From: Desulfobacterales bacterium
GTDB lineage: Bacteria > Desulfobacterota > Desulfobacteria > Desulfobacterales > SpSt-501
Assembly (NCBI GenBank): GCA_025454275.1
Contig: JALOOS010000002.1
Location: 1 to 38,924 of the forward strand
Length of the DNA stretch: 38,924 bases
Direction: 5' to 3'
The notes beneath the pieces were generated by a model. The model was not told the origin of the DNA. It worked only from the letters and a program-made list of their open reading frames with translations, and made no database searches. Shown in pieces: positions 31,925-38,924 of the stretch (its first letter is position 1; every line of letters begins with the position of its first letter). The position numbers and the translations under genes are program-made.

Positions 31925-32437
31925 TTAGTTCCCCGTGTGCCCGAAGCCGCCTTCGCTGCGGGGTGTGGCATCGAGGACATCCACCACCTCCAGCCGGGCC
32001 TGGTGGACGCGCTGGATGACCATCTGGGCGATCCGGTCGCCGCGGCGCACGGTGTAGTCGGAGGGGCCGAGGTTCACGAGAGCGATCATCACCTCGCCGC
32101 GGTAGTCGGCGTCGACGGTTCCCGGGGCGTTGATCAGCCCGATGCCATGCCGGACCGCGAGCCCGCTCCGCGGCCGGATCTGGGCCTCGAAGCCGCGCGG
32201 CAGGGCGATGGCGAACCCTGTGGGCAGCAGGGCGATCCCGCCCCGCTTCAAAACGAGCTCCGCCCGCACGGCGGCGCAGATGTCCATGCCCGCTGCATCC
32301 GCGGTCATATAGCAGGGCAGGGGGATGTCCGCGTCCTCCTGCGGGCGCAGGCGCCGGATTTTGATGACAGGCTCCGCGTTCACGGCGATCGTCTTCGGGG
32401 AATTACGGCCCGCCGCAGCCTGCGGGGCGGGAATCAT
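31925..32437 (-). CDS. dut: Deoxyuridine 5'-triphosphate nucleotidohydrolase
   Basis: 170 residues. The five dUTPase motifs are in order: SAAGMDI-like TADAAGMDICA, the PRSGLA of IRPRSGLAVRHG, the uracil-site GTVDADYRGEV, RGDRIAQMVI, and a C-terminal SEGGFGHTG that closes over the substrate. The trimeric enzyme turns dUTP into dUMP and so keeps uracil out of DNA. The annotated ATG 32437 has a weak ribosome site and adds about 18 residues before VNAEPVIKIRRL; a GTG at 32383 is an alternative start. It lies between the M16 peptidase and the YycJ-type gene. Confidence 0.93.
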   Translation of the reverse strand: MIPAPQAAAGRNSPKTIAVNAEPVIKIRRLRPQEDADIPLPCYMTADAAGMDICAAVRAELVLKRGGIALLPTGFAIALPRGFEAQIRPRSGLAVRHGIGLINAPGTVDADYRGEVMIALVNLGPSDYTVRRGDRIAQMVIQRVHQARLEVVDVLDATPRSEGGFGHTGN

Positions 32438-32479
32438 CTCTTGGCGCCGGTCGTGTGGAGGGGACCGCGCCGCACGGTC

Positions 32480-33751
32480 TCAATGCCGCAGCAGGCACGC
32501 CTCGAATCTCTCCGGTCGGTCCTTCGCCGGGCCGAGGAGGGTGAGCATCGTTTGTTCCGGGCGAAACAGGGTCCGGGCCAGCTCCTGAATATCCTCGGCC
32601 GTGACGGATTCGAGGCGGGATATCACCTCGTCCAGGGAGATGTCCGCCTCAAAGTAGATTTCGTTCTGGGCGGCGCGCATCATCTGATGGTCGGCGTGCT
32701 CGGCGGCGAGCAGCAGGCTGCCCCTGGTGTACTCGAGGGCCCCTTTCAGCTCCGCGGCGGTGACGGGTTCGCGCGCCATCCGGGCCAATTCGACCGCGAC
32801 GAGCTCGACGGCGGGTCGGACCTGATCGGGGCTGACCGCCAGGTAGACGCCGAACATGCCGGTGTCGACGTGGGCGGCGGTGAAGGAGTAGACGGCATAG
32901 GCGAGACCGCGGGTTTCACGGATCTCCTGAAAGAGGCGCGAGCTCATGTTCCCGCCGAGGATCGTGTTGAGCAGCGAAAAGGCGTAGCGGCGCGGGTCGG
33001 CCATCGCCAGGCCCGGCGTTCCCAGGCAGATGTGGACCTGTTCGAGCTCCCGCGGGTGAAGCGCCACCCGGGGGCGGTTGACGGGCGTGACCCGCGGGGG
33101 AAAGCCGTTGCCGGGGCGGACGGTTTCAAACGCCGGGCCGACCAGATCCACCAGGCGCCCGTGGTCGAGATGGCCGGCGGCGGCGATCACGATCCGTTCG
33201 GGCTGGTAGAGGCGGCTGAAAAAGTCGCGGATGGTTTCGGCGCTGAACTGGGCGATATTCTGGCGGGTGCCCAGAATGGAGCGGCCGAGCGGATTGTCGC
33301 CCCAGAAGGTGCTGCCCGAAAGGGTGTGGATGTATTCCTCCGGGCTGTCCTCGACCATACCGATCTCCTGCAGGATGACCGGCCGCTCCCGTTCCACCTC
33401 CCGGGGGTCGAAGAGCGAGTTCAGAAATATGTCGGAGAGGATCTCCACCATGGTCTCGATCCGGGTGTCGAGGACCTTGGCGTGGTAGCAGGTGTGCTCC
33501 ATGGTGGTGAACGCATTGGTGTGGCCGCCGATCCCATCGAATTCTTTGGCGATTTGAAAGGCGGAGCGCTTGCGGGTACCCTTGAAGATCATGTGCTCGA
33601 TGAAGTGGGACAGCCCGTTTTCGGGATCGGTTTCGTCGCGGGCCCCGGCGTTCACCCAAACCCCCATCGCCACCGAACGGGTGTGCGGCATCGGCAGGCT
33701 CACGATCCGCACCCCGTTGGCGAGCACCGTCCGGGCGATGGCAGCCTCCAT
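32480..33751 (-). CDS. M16 family zinc peptidase (processing peptidase type)
   Basis: 423 residues. Inverted zinc motif His49-Phe-Ile-Glu52-His53 (LSHFIEHMIFKGT), with third ligand Glu129 in RPVILQEI, at the usual spacing of 76 residues. The N-terminal NGVRIVSLPMPHTRSV and VWVNAGARDE are typical. The inactive-like second half contains RLFQEIRETRGLAYAVYSF. The length fits single-chain bacterial homologues of mitochondrial processing peptidase that work as dimers. ATG 33751 is only 5 bases past the pnp stop, so pnp and this gene are coupled. This pnp-M16 order is common in bacteria. Confidence 0.93.
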   Translation of the reverse strand: MEAAIARTVLANGVRIVSLPMPHTRSVAMGVWVNAGARDETDPENGLSHFIEHMIFKGTRKRSAFQIAKEFDGIGGHTNAFTTMEHTCYHAKVLDTRIETMVEILSDIFLNSLFDPREVERERPVILQEIGMVEDSPEEYIHTLSGSTFWGDNPLGRSILGTRQNIAQFSAETIRDFFSRLYQPERIVIAAAGHLDHGRLVDLVGPAFETVRPGNGFPPRVTPVNRPRVALHPRELEQVHICLGTPGLAMADPRRYAFSLLNTILGGNMSSRLFQEIRETRGLAYAVYSFTAAHVDTGMFGVYLAVSPDQVRPAVELVAVELARMAREPVTAAELKGALEYTRGSLLLAAEHADHQMMRAAQNEIYFEADISLDEVISRLESVTAEDIQELARTLFRPEQTMLTLLGPAKDRPERFEACLLRH

Positions 33752-33756
33752 GGCCC

Positions 33757-35835
33757 CTACCCCTCGAGCAGCGCCTTGTGACTCAGCCGGATTTTGCCGT
33801 CGCGGCCGATTTCGAGCACCTTGACCTTGAGTTTGTCACCCTCCTTCACGACGTCGGAGACCTTGGTGACCCGTCGGTTGGCGAGTTGCGAGATGTGGAC
33901 CAGCCCGTCGGTGCCCGGCATGATGTTGACGAAGGCCCCGAAGTCGGTGATCTTGACGACGGTGCCCTCGTAGATGGCTCCCACCTCCGGATCGGCCGTG
34001 ATCTGCTTGATGAGGGTAAGAGCCGCCTCCGCCTCCTGCTTGGAGAAAGCGGCGATCTTGACCTGGCCCGAATCTTCGATCTGGATGGTGGTGTTGGTCT
34101 GGCTCTGGATGGCGCGGATGGTCTTGCCGCCCTGTCCGATCACTTCGCGGATCTTGTCGGGATGGATCGTGATGGTGGTGATGGTCGGGGCGTAGGGGGA
34201 GATCTCCTGGCGCGGGGCGGCGATCGTTTCGAGCATCCGGCCCAGGATGTGGATGCGCCCGCGGCGCGCCTGTTCCAGGGCGGCGGCGAGGATCTCGCGC
34301 GAGAGCTCATGGATCTTGATATCCATCTGCATGGCGGTGATCCCCTCCCGGGTGCCGGCGACTTTAAAATCCATGTCGCCGGCGTGGTCCTCGTCGCCGA
34401 GGATGTCGGAGAGCACGACCACCCGCTCGCCCTCGCTGACCAGTCCCATCGCGATCCCGGCGACCGGCGCCGTGATGGGCACCCCGCCGTCCATCAATGC
34501 CAGGCAGCAGGCGCAAACGGTGCCCATGGAGGAGGAGCCGTTGGACTCCAGGACCTCGGAGACCAGCCGGATGGTGTAGTCGAAGGCCTCCTTGGCCGGG
34601 AGGATCTTTTCGATCGCCCGGGTCGAGAGTCCGCCGTGGCCGATGTCGCGCCGGCTGGGCCCGGCGATGCGTTTGGCCTCGCCGACCGAGTAGGGCGGAA
34701 AATTGTAGTGCAGCATGAAGGGGCGGAACTCCTCCCCGGAGAGGGTTTCCACCCGCTGTTCGTCCTGCCCGGAGCCCAGCGTGAGCACGCCGAGGACCTG
34801 GGTCTCGCCGCGGGTAAAGAGGGCGCTGCCGTGCGGCCGGGGCAGAATCCCCACCTGGCAGGTGATCGGGCGGATCTCCTCGAAGCCGCGGCCGTCCACG
34901 CGACGGCCCTCGTTCAGAATCAGCTCGCGCAGGATCCGCCGCTTGAGGGCGTCGATGATCCCGGCCACCTCTTCGCGGCGCTCAAGGCCCTCATCGCCCA
35001 AGGCCGCGAGGACGGCATGCTTGGCCGTGCGGGCGGCGGCGTAACGCTGGACCTTCTGCGGGATGAGAAGCGCCTCCCGCAGGGGGCCGGCGGCCAGCCC
35101 CTCGACCCGGGCCGTGAAATCGGCATCGGGTGCGGGCGGCGTGAAGGCCCGCTTGGGAGCACCGTGGGTCTCGCGCAGCTTCGCCTGCAGGTCGATCAGG
35201 GGCTGCATGGCCCGATGACCGAAAAAAATGGCCTCGGTCATCTCCGCTTCGCTCACGACGTCGGCGCCGCCCTCCACCATCACGACCCCGGTCTTGGACC
35301 CGGCCACGACGATGTTGATGTCGCAAGCCTCCCACTCGGACAAGGCAGGGTTGATTTTGAACTCGCCGTTGATTCGGCCGACGCGCACGGCGGCGATCGG
35401 CCCGGCGAAAGGGACGTCGGAAATGTGCAGGGCGGCCGAGGCCCCGACCATGGCGAGCGTATCCGGATCGTTTTCCTGGTCCATCGACAGGACGGTCGCG
35501 ATCACCTGGGTTTCAAATCGAAACCCCTTGGGAAACAGCGGCCGGATGGGGCGGTCGATCAGCCGTGCGGTCAGGGTTTCCTTTTCGCTGGGGCGGCCGA
35601 TTTCGCGCCGGAAATAGTTGCCCGGGATGCGGCCGGCCGCGTAGATCTTCTCCTGGTATTCGACGGTCAGCGGCAGGAAATCGCCGGGCCGCTCATCGTG
35701 GGTGGCCACCACCGTGACCAGGACGATGGTGTCGCCGTACTGGACCACCACCGAGCCGGAGGCCTGCTTGGCCACCTTGCCGGTCTGGATGCTCATGGCC
35801 TTGCCGCCGATGTCTTCCTTCAATAAAATCTCCAT
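33757..35835 (-). CDS. pnp: Polynucleotide phosphorylase
   Basis: 692 residues from ATG 35835 (MEILLKEDIGGK), preceded by AGGAGGT; an in-frame ATG at 35856 is too close to that site to be used. Two RNase PH-like domains (GRIPGNYFRREIGRPSEKE; second core FTRGETQVLGVLTLG and FPPYSVGEAKRIAGPSRRD, partly quoted), with the active-site aspartates in DILGDEDHAGDMDFKVAG. A KH domain carries GXXG in VIGQGGKTIRAI, and an S1 domain ends the protein (GAFVNIMPGTDGLVHISQL). It degrades RNA 3' to 5' with phosphate. It lies next to rpsO, as in most bacteria. The structured gap at 35852-35966 may mediate autoregulation. Confidence 0.97.
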   Translation of the reverse strand: MEILLKEDIGGKAMSIQTGKVAKQASGSVVVQYGDTIVLVTVVATHDERPGDFLPLTVEYQEKIYAAGRIPGNYFRREIGRPSEKETLTARLIDRPIRPLFPKGFRFETQVIATVLSMDQENDPDTLAMVGASAALHISDVPFAGPIAAVRVGRINGEFKINPALSEWEACDINIVVAGSKTGVVMVEGGADVVSEAEMTEAIFFGHRAMQPLIDLQAKLRETHGAPKRAFTPPAPDADFTARVEGLAAGPLREALLIPQKVQRYAAARTAKHAVLAALGDEGLERREEVAGIIDALKRRILRELILNEGRRVDGRGFEEIRPITCQVGILPRPHGSALFTRGETQVLGVLTLGSGQDEQRVETLSGEEFRPFMLHYNFPPYSVGEAKRIAGPSRRDIGHGGLSTRAIEKILPAKEAFDYTIRLVSEVLESNGSSSMGTVCACCLALMDGGVPITAPVAGIAMGLVSEGERVVVLSDILGDEDHAGDMDFKVAGTREGITAMQMDIKIHELSREILAAALEQARRGRIHILGRMLETIAAPRQEISPYAPTITTITIHPDKIREVIGQGGKTIRAIQSQTNTTIQIEDSGQVKIAAFSKQEAEAALTLIKQITADPEVGAIYEGTVVKITDFGAFVNIMPGTDGLVHISQLANRRVTKVSDVVKEGDKLKVKVLEIGRDGKIRLSHKALLEG

Positions 35836-35851
35836 TCCTACCTCCTTGCAC

Positions 35852-35966
35852 GGCATCCGGCCGCAACACGTCCGCCAGCGGCCACCGGGACCGGTGGGGC
35901 GTCGGCGGCGACCGCAGCGCCCCCCACGGCCCTGCGCCGCGGGGGCTCCGGCGGCTTCCGGATGCC
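35852..35966 (-). promoter_or_regulatory. Nested inverted repeats in rpsO-pnp gap (candidate pnp leader structure)
   Basis: GGCATCCGG (35852-35860) pairs perfectly with CCGGATGCC (35958-35966), closing a 97-base interior. Inside, CCACCGG (35882-35888) pairs with CCGGTGG (35891-35897), and C-rich and G-rich runs near 35917 and 35950 can pair too. The outer stem overlaps the region just upstream of the pnp ribosome site. In E. coli a stem cut by RNase III in this position allows PNPase to control its own message; a similar role here is inference. Confidence 0.45.
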
Positions 35967-35972
35967 TGAAAG

Positions 35973-36242
35973 CTACTTTTTCAGACCCAGCGTATCGATG
36001 ATGGCCCGGTAGCGGTTGACGTCCTTGTATTTGACGTAGTTCAGCAACCGGCGACGTCTGCCGACGAGCATCAGCAACCCGCGCCGGGAGTGGTGGTCCT
36101 TCTTGTGGATCTTCAGGTGCTCGGTCAGGTACTCGATGCGGTTGGTGAGCAGACCGACCTGAACCTCGGGTGAGCCGGTGTCGGTATCGTGCACCTTGTA
36201 CTTGGCGATCAGATTCTTCTTGTCCTGCGTTGACAACGTCAC
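35973..36242 (-). CDS. rpsO: 30S ribosomal protein S15
   Basis: 89 residues, exactly the family length, from GTG 36242 preceded by GGAGGAG; the open frame extends upstream, but only with unrelated arginine/proline-rich sequence. The S15 signature is complete: KYKVHDTDTGSPEVQVGLLT, then EHLKIHKKDHHSRRGLLMLV and RRRRLLNYVKYKD. It binds the central domain of 16S rRNA early in 30S assembly. A GTG start may hold translation down. A 169-base AT-richer leader with an 18-bp palindrome separates it from truB, so rpsO-pnp can probably be transcribed on its own. Confidence 0.98.
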   Translation of the reverse strand: MTLSTQDKKNLIAKYKVHDTDTGSPEVQVGLLTNRIEYLTEHLKIHKKDHHSRRGLLMLVGRRRRLLNYVKYKDVNRYRAIIDTLGLKK

Positions 36243-36341
36243 GTTTCTTTCTCCTCCTTCTCGACGGCTCCCGCGCCGCCCGCCGTGCCGTGCCGGGGCC
36301 GCCGGCCGTGCGTGCGCCGGGGGGGCGGGCCGTCTGTTGTC

Positions 36342-36411
36342 GACCACCACGTGGTGGTCAATCAGTCACATTAGAGCAACAGCGATGTTTGTGCAATATA
36401 AATCACCGTTT
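36342..36411 (-). promoter_or_regulatory. AT-rich leader with 18-bp palindrome upstream of rpsO
   Basis: The 52 bases after truB (36360-36411) are much more AT-rich than the rest of the window and contain a -10-like TATATT (36400-36395, minus strand), with TTGCAC and TAATGT further along at 17-base spacing. Then GACCACCAC/GTGGTGGTC (36342-36359) forms a perfect 18-bp palindrome, either a protein-binding operator or an RNA stem with an ACGT loop. Likely a promoter and control site for rpsO-pnp. Confidence 0.45.
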
Positions 36412-37326
36412 TCAGGATCCGGCGGGCGCACCGAAGACGCAGCAGTAGTCGAGACCGCGCCCGGCGGATGCGACCTGGAGCACTGCGGCGAGCTCCCCGC
36501 GCGCATCCACCACCTTGATCAGACTACCGGCGGAGGGCTGCGCCCGGTCGCTGCCGAGCTCCTCCCAGCCGAGCCGCCGGCCGTGGCGGATCTTTGCCAG
36601 CAGCGCAGGATCGGCCGCGACTTCCGGCCACCCGTTCAGCGCCCGGGCCATGGGGATCACCTGCCGGCCGGCAAGCCCCTCCCGGCTCATGGATGCCAGC
36701 GTCTCCAGCGAGAGGGCCTGTTCGATCCGGAAGCCGCCGCTCTCGGTGCGGGTCAATTCGCTCGCGTGAGCGCCGCAGCCGAGCGCACGGCCGATGTCCG
36801 CGCAGAGGGTGCGCACATAGGTGCCGGCCGAACAGCGCACCGCGAAGCGCACCCGCGGCAGTGCCACCGCCTGCATCCGGATATAGTCGATGCGCACGCT
36901 GCGCTCGGGTTTGCGCACCGGTGTGCCGCGCCGCGCCAAGGCGTAGAGCGGCACCCCCTCGTGCTTGAGGGCCGAGTAGACCGGCGGCGCCTGGGAGCGC
37001 GTCCCCTCGAAGCCCTTAAGGCAGCTCTCGATCTGCTCGGCCGTAACGGTGCTCCAGTCCCCCTCTGCCACCACGCGCCCCGTCCGGTCCTGAGTGTCGG
37101 TCTCCACCCCGAGGGTCATTTCGGCCGCGTAGGTCTTCGCGTCGTGCAGCAGAAACCGGGCCAGGCGGGTCGCCTGATTGATGCAGCAGATCAGGACCCC
37201 GCGCGCAAAGGGGTCGAGTGTCCCGGCGTGCCCGGCGCGGGCGGCCTTGAGCAGGTGCTTCACGCGGGCGACCATCTGCGCCGAGGAAAAGCCCTCGGGC
37301 TTGTTCACGACCAGGATCCCGTTCAC
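36412..37326 (-). CDS. truB: tRNA pseudouridine(55) synthase
   Basis: 304 residues from GTG 37326, which overlaps the nrnA stop as GTGA, so translation is coupled. Start NGILVVNKPEGFSS, then catalytic Asp38 in GHAGTLDPFARGVL, AEMTLGVETDTQDRTG, PPVYSALKHEGVPLYALARRG (partly quoted) and CSAGTYVRTLCADIG with the C-terminal PUA-like region following. It makes pseudouridine at position 55 of all tRNAs. The frame extends upstream in nrnA without coding similarity, so the GTG is preferred. The neighbour order rbfA-nrnA-truB-rpsO is widely conserved. Confidence 0.96.
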   Translation of the reverse strand: MNGILVVNKPEGFSSAQMVARVKHLLKAARAGHAGTLDPFARGVLICCINQATRLARFLLHDAKTYAAEMTLGVETDTQDRTGRVVAEGDWSTVTAEQIESCLKGFEGTRSQAPPVYSALKHEGVPLYALARRGTPVRKPERSVRIDYIRMQAVALPRVRFAVRCSAGTYVRTLCADIGRALGCGAHASELTRTESGGFRIEQALSLETLASMSREGLAGRQVIPMARALNGWPEVAADPALLAKIRHGRRLGWEELGSDRAQPSAGSLIKVVDARGELAAVLQVASAGRGLDYCCVFGAPAGS

Positions 37327-38294
37327 ATCTCCACCGACCAGCGGGTCAGCTGCGCCTTGATCTCCGCTAGGCTCGTCTCCACCTGGTATCCGGCGGCGCC
37401 GAAATGGCCGCCTCCGCCGAAGGCACCGGCCCAGGCGGCGACATCCACGGTTCCGTCCGAACGCAGGCTGACGTGAAACCGGGTGCGGCCGACGCCGTCC
37501 GTCTCGCCGTCGCCCTGCTCCTGGATCAGGGCCGCCACCTTCACCGCCTCGATGCGCCGGGCGTAGTTGATCAGGCCGTCGACGTCCTCCGGCTGGGTGC
37601 CGGTCTCGGCCAGCATGCCGCGCGTGACCGTCATGACCGAGAGTTTGCCGTTGGGCGATATTTCGATCGAGTTGAGCGCCAGGTTGAGCAGCTTGATCCG
37701 GCCGAGCGAGTAGGAGCCGAAAACGTGCTGCGCGACGTGATAGGGGTCCACCCCGCACTCGGCCATCTCGCGGCTGATGGCGAAGGCGGCTGCGTTCGTG
37801 TTCGCGAACCGAAAGGATCCCGTGTCGGTCAGAATCCCCGTATAGACCGCGGTGGCGATATCCCGGTCGAAGCGGATCCCCAGCTGCGGGATGAGGCGGT
37901 GGATGATTTCCGCCGTGGCGCAGGCCTCGCCGTCGATGAGCTGGTAATGTCCGAAACCGGTGTTGGTGAGGTGGTGGTCGATGTTGATGATCAGGCGGAT
38001 TTGCGCCACCTGCGGCCAGTCGGGTCCGAGCCGGGAGATGTCCCCGCAATCGAGGATCACCGCGGCGTCGTAGACCTCCGGTGCCTCCAGCTGCCGTGTG
38101 ATCCGCGCTGCTCCCGGCAGAAACTGGTACACGGCCGGGATGGCGCTCGCGTTGTAGAGCGTGGTGCGCCGGCCGCTTTTTTCGAGCGCCAGGCCCAGGG
38201 CGAGCAGCGATCCCACGGCATCCCCATCGGGTTCCGCGTGCGACGCCACCAGGATGCGGCCGGCCGCCTTAATCCGTTGAATGATCGGGTTCAT
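37323..38294 (-). CDS. nrnA: DHH-family bifunctional oligoribonuclease/PAP phosphatase
   Basis: 323 residues, the normal length. DHH domain: SHAEPDGDAVGS (His19, Asp23, Asp25), ILDCGDISRLG, and the naming motif NIDHHLTNTGFG. DHHA1 domain: GGGGHFGAAGYQ near the end. NrnA degrades nano-RNAs of 2-5 nucleotides and can remove the 3' phosphate from pAp. It overlaps rbfA by 26 bases at its start and truB by 4 bases at its end, so all three should be translated together. In organisms without Orn it is the main nano-RNase. Confidence 0.95.
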   Translation of the reverse strand: MNPIIQRIKAAGRILVASHAEPDGDAVGSLLALGLALEKSGRRTTLYNASAIPAVYQFLPGAARITRQLEAPEVYDAAVILDCGDISRLGPDWPQVAQIRLIINIDHHLTNTGFGHYQLIDGEACATAEIIHRLIPQLGIRFDRDIATAVYTGILTDTGSFRFANTNAAAFAISREMAECGVDPYHVAQHVFGSYSLGRIKLLNLALNSIEISPNGKLSVMTVTRGMLAETGTQPEDVDGLINYARRIEAVKVAALIQEQGDGETDGVGRTRFHVSLRSDGTVDVAAWAGAFGGGGHFGAAGYQVETSLAEIKAQLTRWSVEM

Positions 38295-38640
38295 GGGCTT
38301 CGGGAAGCGATTTCAGCAGCTGGTCGATGCGCGCGCCGCGGTCCAGGGATTCGTCGTAGAAAAACTCCAGTGCGGGCATGTAGCGCAAGTCCAGGTTGCG
38401 GGCCAGATGGCGCTTGATGAACCCGGCGGCGCTGCGGAACCCGGCCAGGGCCTCGTCCGCGGCGGCCCGGCCGCCGGGGGCGGCGATGTACACCCGGGCG
38501 ATCCGCAGATCCCGCGTGAGCCGGACGCCCGTGATGGTCACCAGCTGCAGGCGCGGGTCGGAGACCTCCCGCCGCAGGAACTCCGATACGAGCTCCTGGA
38601 TCCGCCCGCCGACTCGCTCTGCCCGCGCCGCCGATGTCAT
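38269..38640 (-). CDS. rbfA: 30S ribosome-binding factor A
   Basis: 123 residues from ATG 38640, whose ATGA overlap with the preceding stop sets the start. RbfA KH-like fold: RVGGRIQELVSEFLRREV, then DPRLQLVTITGVRLTRDL, ARVYIAA, and LARNLDLRYMPALEFFYDES. RbfA matures the 5' end of 16S rRNA in pre-30S particles and helps growth in the cold. The C-terminal 8 codons overlap nrnA. Confidence 0.95.
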   Translation of the reverse strand: MTSAARAERVGGRIQELVSEFLRREVSDPRLQLVTITGVRLTRDLRIARVYIAAPGGRAAADEALAGFRSAAGFIKRHLARNLDLRYMPALEFFYDESLDRGARIDQLLKSLPEAHEPDHSTD

Positions 38641-38924
38641 GTGCTGATCAGCTCCATCTGCGTGTCGATGACCTCCGCCAGGCCCAGCTCCTCGGCCAGG
38701 TTGAACATCTTGTCGATCTTCGAGTTGATCAGGGCCTTGTCGTTGCCCACCAGGGAAAAGCCCACCACGGCGCGCTGATGGACGTCGTTCGCCTCGACCT
38801 CTGCCACCGAGGCATTGAAGTTGTTGCGCAGCTGCGCGATCACGGCCTTCACGATGCGCCGCTTCTCTTTGAGCGAGTGGCACTCGTGCAGCCGGAAGGT
38901 GATCAGCCCGATTCCAACGACCAT
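38637..38924 (-). CDS. DUF503 (YlxP-like) protein
   Basis: 95 residues, complete, with ATG at the very edge of the window. MVVGIGLITFRLHECHSLKE begins the DUF503 domain; KEKRRIVKAVIAQLRNNFN, VAEVEANDVHQRAVVGFSL and the closing EVIDTQMELI follow. The fold is a small ferredoxin-like dimer with no proven function, nearly always next to infB and rbfA, which suggests a role at the ribosome. infB is expected just outside the window. The stop overlaps the rbfA start. Confidence 0.92.
   Translation of the reverse strand: MVVGIGLITFRLHECHSLKEKRRIVKAVIAQLRNNFNASVAEVEANDVHQRAVVGFSLVGNDKALINSKIDKMFNLAEELGLAEVIDTQMELIST

Noticed and set aside
31874..33781. 635-codon plus-strand open frame opposite dut and the M16 peptidase
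   Set aside because: The minus-strand genes have complete catalytic motifs and ribosome sites; the plus frame is stop-poor only because of high GC.
37323..38049. Upstream extension of the truB frame into nrnA
   Set aside because: The extension is the off-frame of nrnA; GTG 37326 with GTGA coupling gives the correct TruB N-terminus.
1..38924. CRISPR arrays, insertion sequences, integrases, toxin-antitoxin pairs, rRNA or tRNA genes
   Set aside because: None was found: no regularly spaced repeats, no transposase or integrase motifs, and no RNA gene cores.

Overview
The window is a GC-rich, gene-dense bacterial chromosomal segment. It has no rRNA, tRNA, insertion sequence, phage or CRISPR signature. 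A lipoprotein with a lipobox, AsmA and TonB point to a Gram-negative cell. An anaerobic RNR-type glycyl-radical domain, a long FabH-like synthase, a LonB-type protease, an HDOD protein and the gene order DUF503-rbfA-nrnA-truB-rpsO-pnp-M16-dut-MBL fit a strictly anaerobic Desulfobacterota (old Deltaproteobacteria) member. That taxonomy is inference from gene content only. About 34 protein genes, two of them broken, fill almost all of the window, and no gap longer than 300 bases lacks a gene.

Layout. 1-666: 3' part of a tonB gene. 705-5341 (minus): beta-CASP nuclease, MFS transporter, an AhpD/CMD-family gene and a GT4 glycosyltransferase; the last two are broken by apparent internal deletions, and the CMD gene has TGA exactly where the second redox cysteine is expected. 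5636-6502 (plus): membrane NERD protein. 6564-11725 (minus): AsmA, LEA14-like lipoprotein, a degenerate YchF-like protein and a FabH-like synthase. 11931-12266 (plus): stand-alone NrdD C-terminal domain with a clear promoter. 12273-16030 (minus): five-repeat S1 protein, and a PilZ protein with acetyltransferase-like C-terminal regions. 16326-17261: htpX. 17272-19370 (minus): class IV aminotransferase, trxB and a seven-cysteine small protein behind a near-consensus promoter.

19609-25890 (plus) is the most unusual block: an orphan GspE/PilB-type ATPase, an HDOD protein, an unrecognised protein and a membrane-anchored LonB-type protease. The first and last junctions are only 2 bases apart or overlapping, and no pilin or secretion genes are in view. 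Then come pepD (minus) and a plus-strand operon of a SpoT-hydrolase-like HD protein, tdh and kbl (threonine to glycine plus acetyl-CoA).

31080-38924 (minus) is a translation/RNA-decay operon: ylxP-like DUF503, rbfA, nrnA, truB, rpsO, pnp, M16 peptidase, dut and a YycJ-type MBL hydrolase. The first four genes overlap. A structured AT-rich leader with an 18-bp palindrome precedes rpsO, and nested inverted repeats lie between rpsO and pnp.

Best candidates for new biology are the ATPase-HDOD-unknown-LonB module, the free-standing NrdD glycyl-radical domain, the possible selenocysteine codon in the CMD gene, the PilZ-acetyltransferase fusion, the SpoT-like hydrolase tied to threonine breakdown, and the YchF-like protein that has lost its P-loop lysine.
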